The notes beneath the pieces were generated by a model. The model was given only the letters and a program-made list of their open reading frames with translations, did no database searches and was not told the DNA's origin. 64,000 nucleotides of DNA. Source: Zingiber officinale. Its lineage: Eukaryota; Streptophyta; Magnoliopsida; Zingiberales; Zingiberaceae. The stretch is from the NCBI RefSeq assembly GCF_018446385.1, contig NC_056001.1, positions 11,898,672 through 11,962,671 on the forward strand. Reading direction: 5' to 3'. Positions 1 through 10,740 of this stretch are shown piece after piece. A program made the position numbers and the translations under genes. The number at the start of each line of letters is the position of its first letter. The first letter of the stretch is position 1.

Positions 1-547
1 TAACTTAGAATTTTTTTTTATTTTAGTTAGAAATTTTTTCCTGGAGAAATTCTAAATAACTTCATTTGACTTAGAAATTTTTTTTTTGGAACATTCAAAA
101 AGTTTACTTAGGATTTTTTTTAATTAATTGACTTAGAATTTTTTTTTTGGAAAATTCAGTTTAACTTAGATTTTTTTTTTGTAAAATTCTAAAAATTCAT
201 TTTTTGCTTAGCAAATTTTTTTTTGAAAATTCAATTTAACTTAGAAATTTTTCTAAAAATTCATTTTTGCTCAGAATTTTTTCTACCTTAATAATTTGCT
301 TAATATTCTCTTATTGGTACCCCATTTTTGCTGTGATCAAAGGGGGAGAGAAAGGTACAAGTTTAGGGGGAGTTAGGAAAATTAATTTTACCTATTTTTT
401 TTGAAAATATTTTGCAATTTTATTTATTGCAAAACTTATGCTTAAACATGCTAGTTTAGTAATTTTACTTTAAAATTACTTTTTGTGTCTATTTTTTTTC
501 CCTAACTTGAACTTAATTGGGTTGATGCACATAAAAAAGGGGGAGAT
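1..547 (+). mobile_element. 3' internal region of a SIRE-like Copia element
   Basis: T-rich DNA built from degenerate units of roughly 45-60 bp around the words 'acttagaatttttttt' and 'gaaaattca', about 1-300. It is followed by purine tracts (aaagggggagag near 340, aaaaaagggggagattg just before 548). The last tract is the expected polypurine primer next to the LTR that starts at 548. SIRE/Maximus-type Copia elements carry a long non-coding stretch between the coding region and the 3' LTR, which fits. No coding sequence is visible here; the coding part would lie upstream of the window. Confidence 0.6.
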
Positions 548-1427
548 TGTTGGTCCCCGTGAGTGTTTTGATGTGATCAACCAAGTTGGTTAGGTCATGC
601 TGTATTTGATCCCTGTGTTTGAGTGTGCAGGAGCTTAGGAGCACAGGAAGTCGAGCGGATGATGCAGCTAGCGAGAAGGACGACACGGGAAGGGAGCCGA
701 CGGACTCGGTGCGTCCGAAGGACGAGAGAGCTGCGGAAGAGTACTCTGGTGGGCGTGAAGAGCGTGCGCGGCGTTCGAGGGACGTTAAGCCGGGACGGAA
801 GGCTGCTCGAGGAGAAGGCTGGGAATTGGGTTCGGGTGAGCCCTATTCCGGTTGGCCGCAATCACCCAAAAGATCGGAGCGTTGGAAGTCAAAGCAAGCT
901 GGAAATAAAGCCAAGAAGCTGAGCTGCCAGCTTGAAGGCGCCTTCAGCCAGGTTGGAGGCGCCTCAAACTTGAAGGCGCCTTCAGCCTTGTTTAACAGAC
1001 CGTTCGTGCGCGGATAAAGTTTTATCCGCTGACCCAGCTTGGAGGCGCCTTAGACCCTCAATGGAGGCGCCTTGGAGCTTCGGGATAGAATTTCCAAGGG
1101 CTATAAAAGGACCCCTGGAGCTAGGAATTAAGAACAACTCAAGCAATCAACTGTGTACTCTTTCCTAGCAATAGTTCTAAGCTTCCAAAGTGTAAAAGAC
1201 TTCTCCGCCTTCAGCAAAGGAGATTTTTTCTACTGAGCTGTTTCTACTGCCCTGGATTAACAACTCCTTGGTTGTAACCAGGTTAAATCCTGTCTACTAC
1301 TTAATTTCTATTTCCTTGCTTGTTTTAATTTTACTATTTCTTTTCTGAGTTGAAATCTGAAGAGGGTATAGTTAATTTTTGTTTGCAGTAATTCACCCCC
1401 CTCTTGCCGGCCTCTACTGCACCTACA
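548..1427 (+). repeat. 3' LTR of a SIRE-like Copia element
   Basis: The sequence starts TGTTGGTCCCC directly after a polypurine tract and ends CCTACA, giving TG...CA termini over 880 bp. It holds several GGCGCC-centred words (about 930-1075), a TATA box (ctataaaagg, 1101-1110) and a 3' end 'ttcacccccctcttgcc' typical of this family. A related LTR in the opposite orientation lies at 26613-27634; both share the block around 'gtgcaggagcttaggagc'. The 5' LTR is outside the window. Open frames across 595-1017 are GC-rich LTR sequence, not genes. Confidence 0.75.
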
Positions 1428-1960
1428 TTTAAAATATAGTATGAACTACGGATTACATTACGGAAAGTATTTCGTGGTCTTGGAGGGATATTGTAATGCT
1501 AATTGGATATCAGATACAAAATACTCTAAATCCACTAGTGGATATGTATTCACGATCGGTGGGGGACCAGTATCTTGGAAATCCACTAAGCAGACGTGCA
1601 TAGCTCGGTCAACAATGGAATCCGAGTTTATAGTACTTGACAAAGCAGCTGAAGAAGTTGAATGACTACGGAATTTCTTGGAAGATGTTCCGAGTTAGAC
1701 GAAACTTGTGCTCGCCGTACTTATCCACTGTGATAGTCAATTGGCAATTGGAAGGGCACAGAGTAGTATGTATAATGGTAAGTCACGATATATATATATG
1801 TCGTCGACATAATACTATTAGGCAGTTGATCTCGAATGGAGTGATTGCAATCGACTATGTCAAATCTAAGGATAATTTGGCAGATTCCCTTACGAAGGGG
1901 CTAAGTCGAGATCAAGTATATTGCTCATCAAGAGGAATGAGATTAAAAATCTATAACTAA
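1428..1960 (+). pseudogene. Copia RNase H / pol 3' remnant
   Basis: The translation reads as the C-terminal RNase H domain of a Ty1/Copia polyprotein: motifs '[10 protein letters not shown]', '[18 protein letters not shown]', '[10 protein letters not shown]', then 'SKDNLADSLTKGLSRDQV' and 'SSRGM' before a stop at about 1960. Tryptophan codons have become stops (TGA after 'EEVE' near 1663, TAG near 1695) and there is at least one frame change, so it is dead. The upstream part of the gene is missing because the SIRE-like element ending at 1427 inserted here. The element's own 3' untranslated region and LTR follow. Confidence 0.8.
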
Positions 1961-2527
1961 AAATGACTGTAGCGGTAACCCAACCTTGTTGACTGGAGAT
2001 CCCAAGATCTTGGTTCAATGGGACAACGAAGTTACAGAAGTTGTGTAACAACACAAGAGAAATGATTATCTCTAATATCCCAATCTTAGGATGATTTGGT
2101 GCTATCCTACCACATGTAGTGAGGATAAGCTTATGCTTTTAATGACTTCTATACCTTATAAAGGTGGAGTATAGTGGGATACTCTTGATAGAAGTATCAT
2201 CTATGTGAGTGTGAAGATATGCTGCTTCAATGAAACACTCATGCATCCAAGATGGTGTCCATGGCCGAAACGGAACCAACCATGAGAACCAAAAGTGGGT
2301 GAGATAAGTATCTGTGTGGGTGTTATTGTCTTAGTATACACCAACAGTTGAGCAGTTCAAGACATCACGTACACTGCGCAGCCTAATATGCTCGATAGCA
2401 TTCTACTACGGAAGGTTCAAAGCTACAAGCTACCTTTCCTGATGCATTGACTTATCGATTGGACTCTTGTAAAGTGTCAACATGCATACATGCACTACAT
2501 GTATTAATTTCCATTCATGTGGGGGAT
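1961..2527 (+). mobile_element. 3' untranslated region of the older Copia element
   Basis: Non-coding sequence between the RNase H stop and the LTR beginning at 2528. It ends in 'catgtgggggattg', a polypurine tract. No gene is seen. Confidence 0.55.
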
Positions 2528-3689
2528 TGTTGGATATGATTTTGCAAACCAAAATCTTGGTGCTATCGATCATTGAAAGTCAAGTTTGACTTCAAAATCG
2601 AAATCTACGTTTCACGTAGATAAATCTGGACTATTAATTTGCTCAAAACTAATTACGGGTGAATGAGAAATTAATTGTTCAAAGATGTGCTCAAATTAAC
2701 ATTAAGGAAAAAGATGGGGTTTTAGTCCCACATCGTTAACCGGCGAGAGCCAGTGTTTCCTTATATGTGTTGCTGTGTTAATGTTGTTAATATAAAAGCA
2801 CAGGTGCTCCACCACCCGTGTAATGGGCGCTTTGTTGGTGCACTTCGCATCATTGTGAGGAGCTTTAATTTATGCTCCACGTGGCGGTGACATAGAATGT
2901 CGGGTAACGAGGCAGTGCCTATGTGGCACGTGACTGTGTAGAGAGCAATGACTGGATTGGCCGAACAGATGGTGACCGTAGAATCAAAGATGAGGACAAA
3001 TCGCAAGTAGATACGATCTAGAGCATCGGATTCTAATATGGCATTGAAGGGAAAGACTTGATCTGAAGCGTCGGATTAAATGTTGTAATCTGACGGCTGA
3101 GATCAAGATGAGATCTGAAGAGTTACAACTCTTTAAATCAAGGGACGAGATCATATCAGAATCTGAAGAGTTATATCTCTTCAGATCTGATAGTTGAGAT
3201 TAAAAGCATTTGAAGAGTTATATCTCTTCAGATCTGATGACTGAGATGAAAAGACCTTTAAAGGGTTATACCCTTTCAAAATGAACGATCTAGATCAGTC
3301 CAAACCAAGGGTTACTTACTTCTTCACCCAATATAAATAGATCTCTCTACTTCTTGGAAATCATTCATTCGAAAAGCATCTGCATTCAAACCATTCTTCT
3401 ATCTCTTACATAAGAAGAGTCCAAAAAAGCCTACGAGAAGGTTCGTCGGTCTCGAATTTGAAGTGTTACTATTTCGAGACGTTGTCGTTGTATCTTGGGA
3501 ACGAATTGCTGCTATCCGTGAGCACTGTAGCGGAGCAATATCGTTTTACGAAGATAGTGTCGAACACTAGCCTCGTCGACAACTCAATTTGCTTCCTCCC
3601 GGTAGTAATCTCCCGAAAGTCCCGACAGTCGACTAAAATCGACTATGTCAAATACCGAGAAGCAAATCCAGAGGTTCGAGGACCTCACA
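2528..3689 (+). repeat. 3' LTR of the older Copia element
   Basis: Starts TGTTGGATATG straight after the polypurine tract. It has a TATA box (tataaatag near 3341) followed by a leader-like stretch. Three near-repeats of 'gaagagttatatctcttcagatctga' lie between about 3115 and 3280. The 3' boundary is uncertain: I placed it at the CCTCACA ending at 3689, but no 5-bp target duplication can be tested because the 5' end of the element is not present. The ORF at 3458-3706 looks like leader sequence. Confidence 0.55.
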
Positions 3690-3735
3690 TAATCGTCTAT
3701 GTCTAGGATCCTTATTATATTATATTGAGGCCCAT

Positions 3736-3739
3736 GAAG

Positions 3740-3778
<39 letters not shown>
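3736..3778. repeat. (TA)n microsatellite
   Basis: About 43 bp of uninterrupted alternating TA. Confidence 0.9.
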
Positions 3779-3781
<3 letters not shown>

Positions 3782-4611
3782 CAAATCTAAATATTAATTT
3801 AAAAATATATGAATTTGAATATTAAAATTTTAAAATTATGACTAAAATAAATTTTAATTAAGATTTATTTTCATCAGTTTTACTAGTCAAATTATATTTG
3901 ATATTTTTTATTCATAAACTTTAATTTACTAATCAAAATTAAGCTTGGTTAATAAATTAAAAATATTTATTGGTTATACTTAATTTATAATTTTTATAAA
4001 AATACTTTTGAAAATTAAAAGCATATTTAATATTGCACTATTATTTCTCTCCGAATTTTATTTTATTTTCTTCTGCTTCATTATCAATTTTTATACTATT
4101 ATTATTGTGTCGAGTTATTATGCATATTTTTTTTAATAATTCATGTTTACTAGTTAAATATTTTCGGCTAAATAAATTTGATTGATAATTTATCAAAATT
4201 AAATTAATAAAGAGACAATTTGGTTCATAAATCTCCCGTCAATATGAAATTTTGAGAAAATGTCTATTATACGTAGTGACTTTACCTATTACTCAAAACC
4301 TATTACCTTTAGGTCACACAATAATAATTTTACTATAGCTTTAATACTTTCCTTTATCAAAGTTAAAATTGATTGATACATTTTTAAAAAATAGTAATTA
4401 AAATATATATTAATAGTATTATAATAATTAATTACTAAATTAGTTAACATTAAAAATATTTTTTAGTTTTAAAATTTTACTAATAAAGAAGTGAGATTTG
4501 ACACTAGATAAAGTTATTGATACATAACCTAATTGACCATTGTTTCTAATTGTATAAAAAATCATTGGCAATATATGAAAATGTCTTTTTAAATTTTACT
4601 AATAAAGTTAA
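3779..4611. other. AT-rich intergenic DNA
   Basis: About 830 bp, very AT-rich, with no convincing open frame, RNA gene or repeat boundary that I can see. Confidence 0.6.
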
Positions 4612-4615
4612 ATGT

Positions 4616-5180
4616 CGCTCCCGGGGCATGGTTGAGTTGGCTAAGAGGCGGACCGAAAGAGGGGGCTAAGGGGGGCTTTAGCCCCCCCTCCTCCTCCCCG
4701 AGTTCGTCGGAACCGCCTAGTATAGTGGTTCCTGACTGTGGGGGTTGCTTTTGCAGCCCCCCAATTTTCTTCTTCTGCAGACTTTTATGCAGGAGGTGAT
4801 GAAGCGGGTGGTGTTGGTGGAGAAATGGAGTCAACCTGAGCTCCAAGCCTTCCACCTTCCGTCTCCTCCCCGTCCTTCTTCCCACCCAAAAGGACACATT
4901 GAAGCGCGTCTGCGCATGCGATCGGTGGCGGCAGTGACGGATGGCCTGTGCAGGGTGGATTCAACCCCCCTGTAAAAAATTTTCTAGTTCCGTCCCTGGT
5001 TGGCTACAGTGGGTGGGCAAGAGGTTAAATCTTGACAAAGTCGAGAAAAATATCCTCCTCGTAGTGACCAACTAAAACTTTTCGATTTATCTCTTTATAG
5101 ATGGTCGTGGGGCCGACCATGTGGAGCCGTTGGGTGGCAAATTTCACTTTTTGCTACAACTAATAAAATTAAATTAAATG
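4616..5180 (+). repeat. tRNA-derived SINE-like unit, split
   Basis: With the hAT insertion at 4644-4998 and one target copy removed, 'ggggcatggttgagttggcta' runs into 'cagtgggtgggcaagaggttaaatcttgac'. This resembles the tRNA-like head of plant SINEs: an A-box-like 'gagttggctacagtgg' and a B-box-like 'ggttaaatc'. The body and tail cannot be bounded from sequence alone; the 3' limit is a guess. Confidence 0.35.
4644..4998. mobile_element. Non-autonomous hAT element (MITE-like)
   Basis: Flanked by a perfect 8-bp direct repeat GTTGGCTA (4636-4643 and 4999-5006). The left end is AGAGGCGGACC and the right end reversed is CAGGGACGGAAC, both like plant hAT (Tip100-type) termini; the first base of the left end is mutated. 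The inside is GC-rich with runs of G and C near 4660-4700. It has no transposase. Open frames in it (for example 4589-4897) are not genes. Confidence 0.65.
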
Positions 5181-5329
5181 TCTCTAATAAGATTTTTAAT
5201 ATTTATTTTTTAAAAAATATTAAAGTCTTAAATTTTTGTTTCACCTAGGGCCTCAAGAATGATTGAGATGACCCTGCTAGAGGGGTAGACAGTTTCATAT
5301 ATGTTGCATGTTGGTGGCCTATATTGAGA

Positions 5330-5697
5330 TCAAATCTCCTGGTCCATAAAAAAGTGGACCATGGGATGAACCATTCACAATTACTGTTGGATCATGACCG
5401 CGATCTGACCGTAATTGGTTGCGGTCTCTTCTTGGATTCACTGTCCCTCCCAAGTTATAATTTGGGTCGGGGCGGGCGGTCGGAGGTGGGCAAGTAGCCA
5501 GGCTATCGGGCGTTGAGCGCAGGGGGGGGCTGTCTTTGGCCAGCCTTCGGCCACCCGCTCCGATCCAAACTATAACTTTGGAGAGACGATGAACCTAGGG
5601 AGGAATTATAATAAATTACGACAAGATCTTGAACATGATCCGACCATAATTATAAATGATTTATCCTATGAACTACTTTTTTTAACCAAAGGATCTG
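5330..5697. mobile_element. Foldback MITE with long inverted arms
   Basis: The two halves are imperfect inverted copies. Left words 'cataaaaaagtggaccat', 'gttggatcatgaccgcgatc', 'aagttataatttgggtcgg' match in order the reverse complement of the right half ('gtagttcataggat', 'ggtcggatcatg', 'aagttatagtttggatcgg'). Arms are about 150-170 bp at roughly 70% identity by eye, with a GC-rich centre near 5480-5550. No coding capacity. The family is not recognised and the end points are approximate. Confidence 0.65.
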
Positions 5698-6198
5698 CAC
5701 CCGTCTATTTATCTTATTTGTCCTTTATTTCGATTCAATAACTTTCTCTTTCAAAGAATTGAAGCATGTACAAATGCACAATGCTTCTCTTTGTAACTAA
5801 GACAAATGTTTCTATCGGAAATAGTTGACGAACGAGTCATTAGGCAGCCGCCTTGCGTGCTTATGAAGTTGTCTGAGTGTAAGAGGAAAGTTTAGCTATC
5901 TGAACGCTTGCAAAGCTTAAGGAAGGATTAAAATGGAGGCTAAGGATATCCTCACTTAACTATTAGCTAGGATATGTTTGGTTGAGGGTTATTCTTGATA
6001 ATCTTGGTCAGGGCCGGTCCTAAACTTTGAAGGGTCCGGTGCAAAAAAAAAAGGGCCCTTTAAATTCAAAAAAAAAAAAAATCGATACTATATAATAATT
6101 CATCAACAGAACACATAAACTAAAATCCATAATAATGAAAACATTATATTCAATATTGCTAATACTCAGTATTAGAAAATGAAAAAGAATTATTACAA

Positions 6199-6568
6199 TT
6201 AACTATGAAAAACTGATCTTCTTGCAGTTTTATTTGCAAAGTCATCGATTAATTTTTCATAATTGAGTTTTTCTAAAAACTCACTCTCAATCGAAATCAT
6301 AGCTAATGCATTCAATCTTATTTGGGTCATGGTTGATCTCAAACAAGATTTCAACAACTTCAATTTAGAAAATTCTTTCTGCAGATGCAACAGTCACCGG
6401 AATAGTTAATAATATCCTGTATGCAATAAATGAATTCGGGAAACAATTCATTCTTTGCAAAAAAATTAGTATTTCACTTGCTTTTTTTGTTTCCTTTGGA
6501 AGAATATGCTGTATGATTTTCAGTTCTTGATATAAGTCATCGCCATCCACATTTGGAGTGTATAACAT
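6199..6568 (-). pseudogene. hAT transposase C-terminal fragment (left copy)
   Basis: Reads through the hAT C-terminal dimerisation region: 'DDLYQELKIIQHILPKE', 'LLTIPVTVASAERIF', then after a frame change 'SKLKLLKSCLRSTMTQ' and 'FANKTARRSVFHS' to a stop at 6199. A lost base after 'ERIF' creates a TAA; the same TAA ends the right-hand copy at 16444, so the lesion is older than the duplication. Beyond 6550 toward the Copia the sequence no longer matches the hAT gene. Confidence 0.8.
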
Positions 6569-6570
6569 AG

Positions 6571-8982
6571 TGTTGGAGTGTATACTAAAAGCCTAAGCTT
6601 TTGTAAACATTTGTTTTGAATAAAGAATCATATTTGGTCAAATTATCTACATTTGTTTGTAGTTGTTCATTTAATTTATATTGTAGATAACATAGTGTGT
6701 GGTGTCACATACAGAAGATGATATTATCAGTACCTTATAAATTATAAACAGTAGCTCACGACCAGAATGGAAAGGAACAAACCATTAGAAGATCGTAGTG
6801 TAATTAGGTATTAGTTTATCTTGACTATATAATTATACTAGTACACTCAGAGTGTATTGAGTAGGACCATTTGAGGTCGTTTCTTTTATACTGACTTTAT
6901 AAAGGAACAAAGACCTCGGTTATTATGGAAGTGTGTGCTCTTAATCCTAATATAATAACAAACACATATATTTGATATTTATTTATTTAATTTATCAATG
7001 GGTGAGATTTAGTTTGATGAATCAATAAGCCCGATAAGTTGGGAAATGATATCACTTATAGTGTGTGTTGTTGATTATAGAAGGAAACTGTGTCCTAGAG
7101 ATACTAGGTTGATAATGTCCCCAAGAGGAGCTCATAAGGATTGTCATGTTAAACCCTGCAGGTGGACTTAGTCCGACATGACGATAAGGTTGAGTGGTAC
7201 TACTCTTGGACTTAGATATTAATTAAATGAGTTGTCAGTAACTCACTTAATTAGTGGACATTCGATATCTTAAACACAGGGAGACTAACACACTCATAAT
7301 AAGAAGGAGCCCAAAAATGTAATTTGGGATTGGTGCGGTAGTTCAATGATAGTTCTCTAGTGGAATGAATTATCATTGATAAAATTAAGTTGTGTGTTCG
7401 GGGCGAACACGGGATGCTTAATTTTATCGGGAGACCAAAATCAATTTCTCCTCTCGGTCCCTATCGTAGCCTCTTATTTGTAGAGTTCTATACCCACCTA
7501 TACCCACCTTTTATACCCACCCAATAGGGGCCGGCCAAGCTAGCTTAGGAAACAAGCTAGGGCCGGCCTAGGTATAAGATTGGGTGGCCGGCCCTAGCTT
7601 GAACCCAAGCTAGTGGGGCCGGCCAAATTAAATTAAAAAGGGATTTTAATTTTAGTTTTTATTATGTGGAAGAAATAATTTATTAAAGAGAATTAAAATT
7701 AAAATATCTCTCTTGTAAAAGATCTACAAAAGATTAAAGAAAGAGATTAGATCTCTTTCCTTATTTGTAGATTGGTGAGTTATTTTATTTTCTCTTTAAA
7801 AAATTATCCACATGTTGATAAAATTAAAATTATAGAAATTTCCTTTTATCAACCATGAAGAGATTTTTAAAGAGAAATTTTATTTTTAAAATTTCCGGAA
7901 ACAAATTAGGAAGTTTTAATTGTTGATTAAAACTTGTCTAATTTTTTCCTTCATTGATGTGGCCGGCCATTGGAGTTTGATTTGGGAAATTTTATTTTAT
8001 TTTTCTCAATTAAATCATGTCAAGGAAATTAAGGAAATTTTATTGTAATTAAATTTCCTAATTTGCCTAGGCCAAGGAATATAAAAGAAGGGGTAGGGGT
8101 GCCTTCATGAGACACAACATCTATTATTTCTCTCCCTCTTTTGTTCCTTGGTGTGGCCGGCCATCCTCTCCCTCTCTTCCTCTTGTGGTGGCCGAACCCT
8201 TCTCTTCCATTGGAGCTCTTGTGGTGGCCGGATACTACTCGGAGAAGAAGAAGAAGAAGGAGAGAAAGCTAGCATCTCTTGGAGCTTGGTTAGTGTTTTG
8301 ATTTTCTTCCTTGGTGAAGCTTCCTCTTTGTTGGCCGAACCTAGCTAGGAGGAGAAGAAGGTGATTGGTGGTTTCTCGTCTCGGAAGATCGTTGCCCACA
8401 CAACGTCCGAGGTTAGAAGAGGAATACGGTAGAAGATCAAGAGGTTTTTCTACAAGGTATAACTAGTAATTTTTCTTTCCGCATCATGCTAGTTATTTAT
8501 GGAAATAATACCAAATACAAGAGGCTTACGTTCTAGAATTTCGAATATGTTTTTCGATATTGTGTTCTTTTGTTTTTTCTTTTCCTTATGATTTGATTGT
8601 TCTCTTTGGTTAACCTAAAGTTATTTTAGGAAATTAAATATTAGCTTTCTATAAAAGGTTTTGTCTAGTCGGTGGTGGTTGCTCCCATATCCAAGAAGGT
8701 CATGTGCCTCGCCACGTCAGTACTGGGAACCAATTATGGAAATTAATATTTAATGGAATTAATAACTTAAGGAGACTTGGGTCGAACGTGTTAAGTTCCG
8801 CAGGAGATCCAAGTCAAAACCTAAAAGAACAAATAGATTAAGTTTTGGATCAAACGTGTTAAGTTCTGCAGGCGATCCAAAATTTAATTTAAAAGAACAC
8901 ATGGTAGCTAGGAAAGGGTTCGGACCTTTGTACAAAATTTTTGTACAGTGGAACCTATAGGTTTTCCGAGTAGCAACCAACA
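6571..8982 (+). repeat. 5' LTR of the Copia element
   Basis: TGTTGGAGTG...ACCAACA. It holds a 16-bp perfect inverted repeat around GGCCGGCC (7553-7568 and 7586-7601), a TATA box (aatataaaag near 8078) and the near-palindrome GTACAAAATTTTTGTAC (8930-8946) close to its end. A 64-codon frame at 8107-8301 recurs in the other LTR but shows no recognisable protein. Confidence 0.9.
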
Positions 8983-10065
8983 TTGACAAGGCTAGGGCGC
9001 CTGTGTATTTGGTATTTAGTTTAATTATGCACATGCCATACATAATTTAGGCAGGTTAATAGTAGGATGTGCTAACTTTGAGGATCCAACTATTATGACT
9101 TTTAGTTATTATGTGTGTGATTGGACCCTTGGACATGTCAAGGGCATTTATGTGTGTGCATGATTGTATTAAAAAGAGCTGTATTTAGGATTTTATTTTT
9201 GATCTAGATACATGTACATTCCTTTTATGGAATATAGGATCAAAAATGTAAAATTCTATTTATATCGCGGATCGATTCTTGCAAAGCGTGGAACCTTCTA
9301 GGAACCAGAGGCGCAGCGGAACTAGGAGCAAGATGGATGCGACAGCTAGACCCGGTGGCGGTAGCCAAATATGGCAGCAGCTTGGGATGACAACACACGG
9401 AGAACAACTAGAGATAAAAGCTATAATAGTTGAAAATTAAATTTTCTATTTATTGCTTTTATATTGTGCTGTATGTGCATGTTAGTTTACAAGTTTAGTA
9501 GGCTAGCATAGTTAAAATTCCTCATTTATAAATAGCTAAGTGGGAGAGGGATTTTAAATAAATCCCATGGTCTCCATTACTGGTTTGTAAGTGATACAAA
9601 CAAGCTTGCGCGTTGGCTCTGAGTGCCTTCCTCCATAACGGATGAGCTTGTTTGTGGATCACTAGAACAGACTTCCATTTTTGGATGACTATAGGAAATT
9701 AATTAAGAGCGTGTGATCTTCCCCAACGGAAGGGGCATAATCTTATTAATGGACTTAGTGTCAAGTAATGGTATACACTTAGACACATCTAATAGTATCC
9801 TCCCCAACGGAGTCACTACTATTATTTGTGTGACCAAATAATACCAACTATTAATTTTATTTGTCAAAAGTTAGGTTGACAAGATAATAAAATTAATGGG
9901 TTAAACCCTCCTTTTACAAATGTTGAATTTGTATACGTCCACACTAACGTGACATACAAAATTCACGGTGTTATGAGGTGTTGGTTAATTTAAAATAGTA
10001 TTGTTTGAGGAATCAATATTATTCTAAATTTAGAGTTCTGACCAAAAGTTATTTGTGATTCTTAG
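8983..10065 (+). mobile_element. 5' leader of the Copia element
   Basis: Non-coding region between the 5' LTR and gag. No canonical tRNA primer site directly follows the LTR; 'TGGTATTTAG' about 27 bp further on could be a decayed one. Confidence 0.6.
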
Positions 10066-10740
10066 GATGACTTTCAACCCACTGTCCATCATACTTCAAC
10101 AAAATAGACTTACTGGACCTAATTACATAGATTGGAAAAGGAACCTGGACATTGTTCTGACTGCTGAAAGCTATAAATTTGTACTGACCTTGTCCTGATG
10201 CACCCACTGGTGAATCTACCCAAGAGGAGATTGAATATCATAAGAGATGGGTAAAGGCAGATGAGATGGCGCGGTGTTACATTTTGGCTTCAATGTCAAA
10301 TGTATTGCAACATCAGCATCAAGATTTACCAACAGCTTATGATATTATGAACAATCTCAAGGAGCTCTTTGGTCATCAGGATAGGGCTTCTAGACAAGAA
10401 GCTATGAGAAAGATAATGACAGCCACCATGCAAGAGGGTACTCCTGTAAGGGATCATATCCTAAAGATGATGGCTTATCCGAACGAGATACAGATCCTTG
10501 GAGGAGAAATTGATGGGAAACCCAGATCGATATGATCCTTCAACGCTACCTAGAAGTTTTGAGCAGTTCACCTCGAACTATAATATGAATAAAAGGATTT
10601 ATTCATTGGGAACTACTAACTTCAAGAAGCAGAAGGATTATTTCGTCACAATTCTCAAATTCACTTTCTTGAAAATGGTTCTACTTCTAAACCGAAGGAA
10701 AGAAGAAGAAGAAACAAGTCGGCTCAAGAAAGAAAGTGAA
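10066..10740 (+). pseudogene. Copia gag remnant
   Basis: A start at 10066 opens 'MTFNPLSIILQQ', with 'LTGPNYIDWKRNLD' typical of Copia gag. A frameshift near 10190 moves the frame to 'EIEYHKRWVKADEMARCY' and 'MNNLKELFGHQDRASRQEA' (UBN2-type gag domain), and another near 10530 breaks the end. The zinc knuckle (CFIRKQAWKADCP, near 10795) has lost its second cysteine and its histidine compared with the usual C-x2-C-x4-H-x4-C. It cannot make an intact capsid protein. Confidence 0.85.

Noticed and set aside
619..1017. 132-codon GC-rich frame
   Set aside because: It lies wholly within a SIRE-like LTR; the related LTR at 26613-27634 gives similar charged frames in more than one phase, which indicates composition, not selection.
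8107..8301. 64-codon frame repeated in both Copia LTRs (also 15523-15717)
   Set aside because: It is conserved only because the LTRs are near-identical. It sits in the transcript leader and has no protein-like features beyond a Lys/Glu run.
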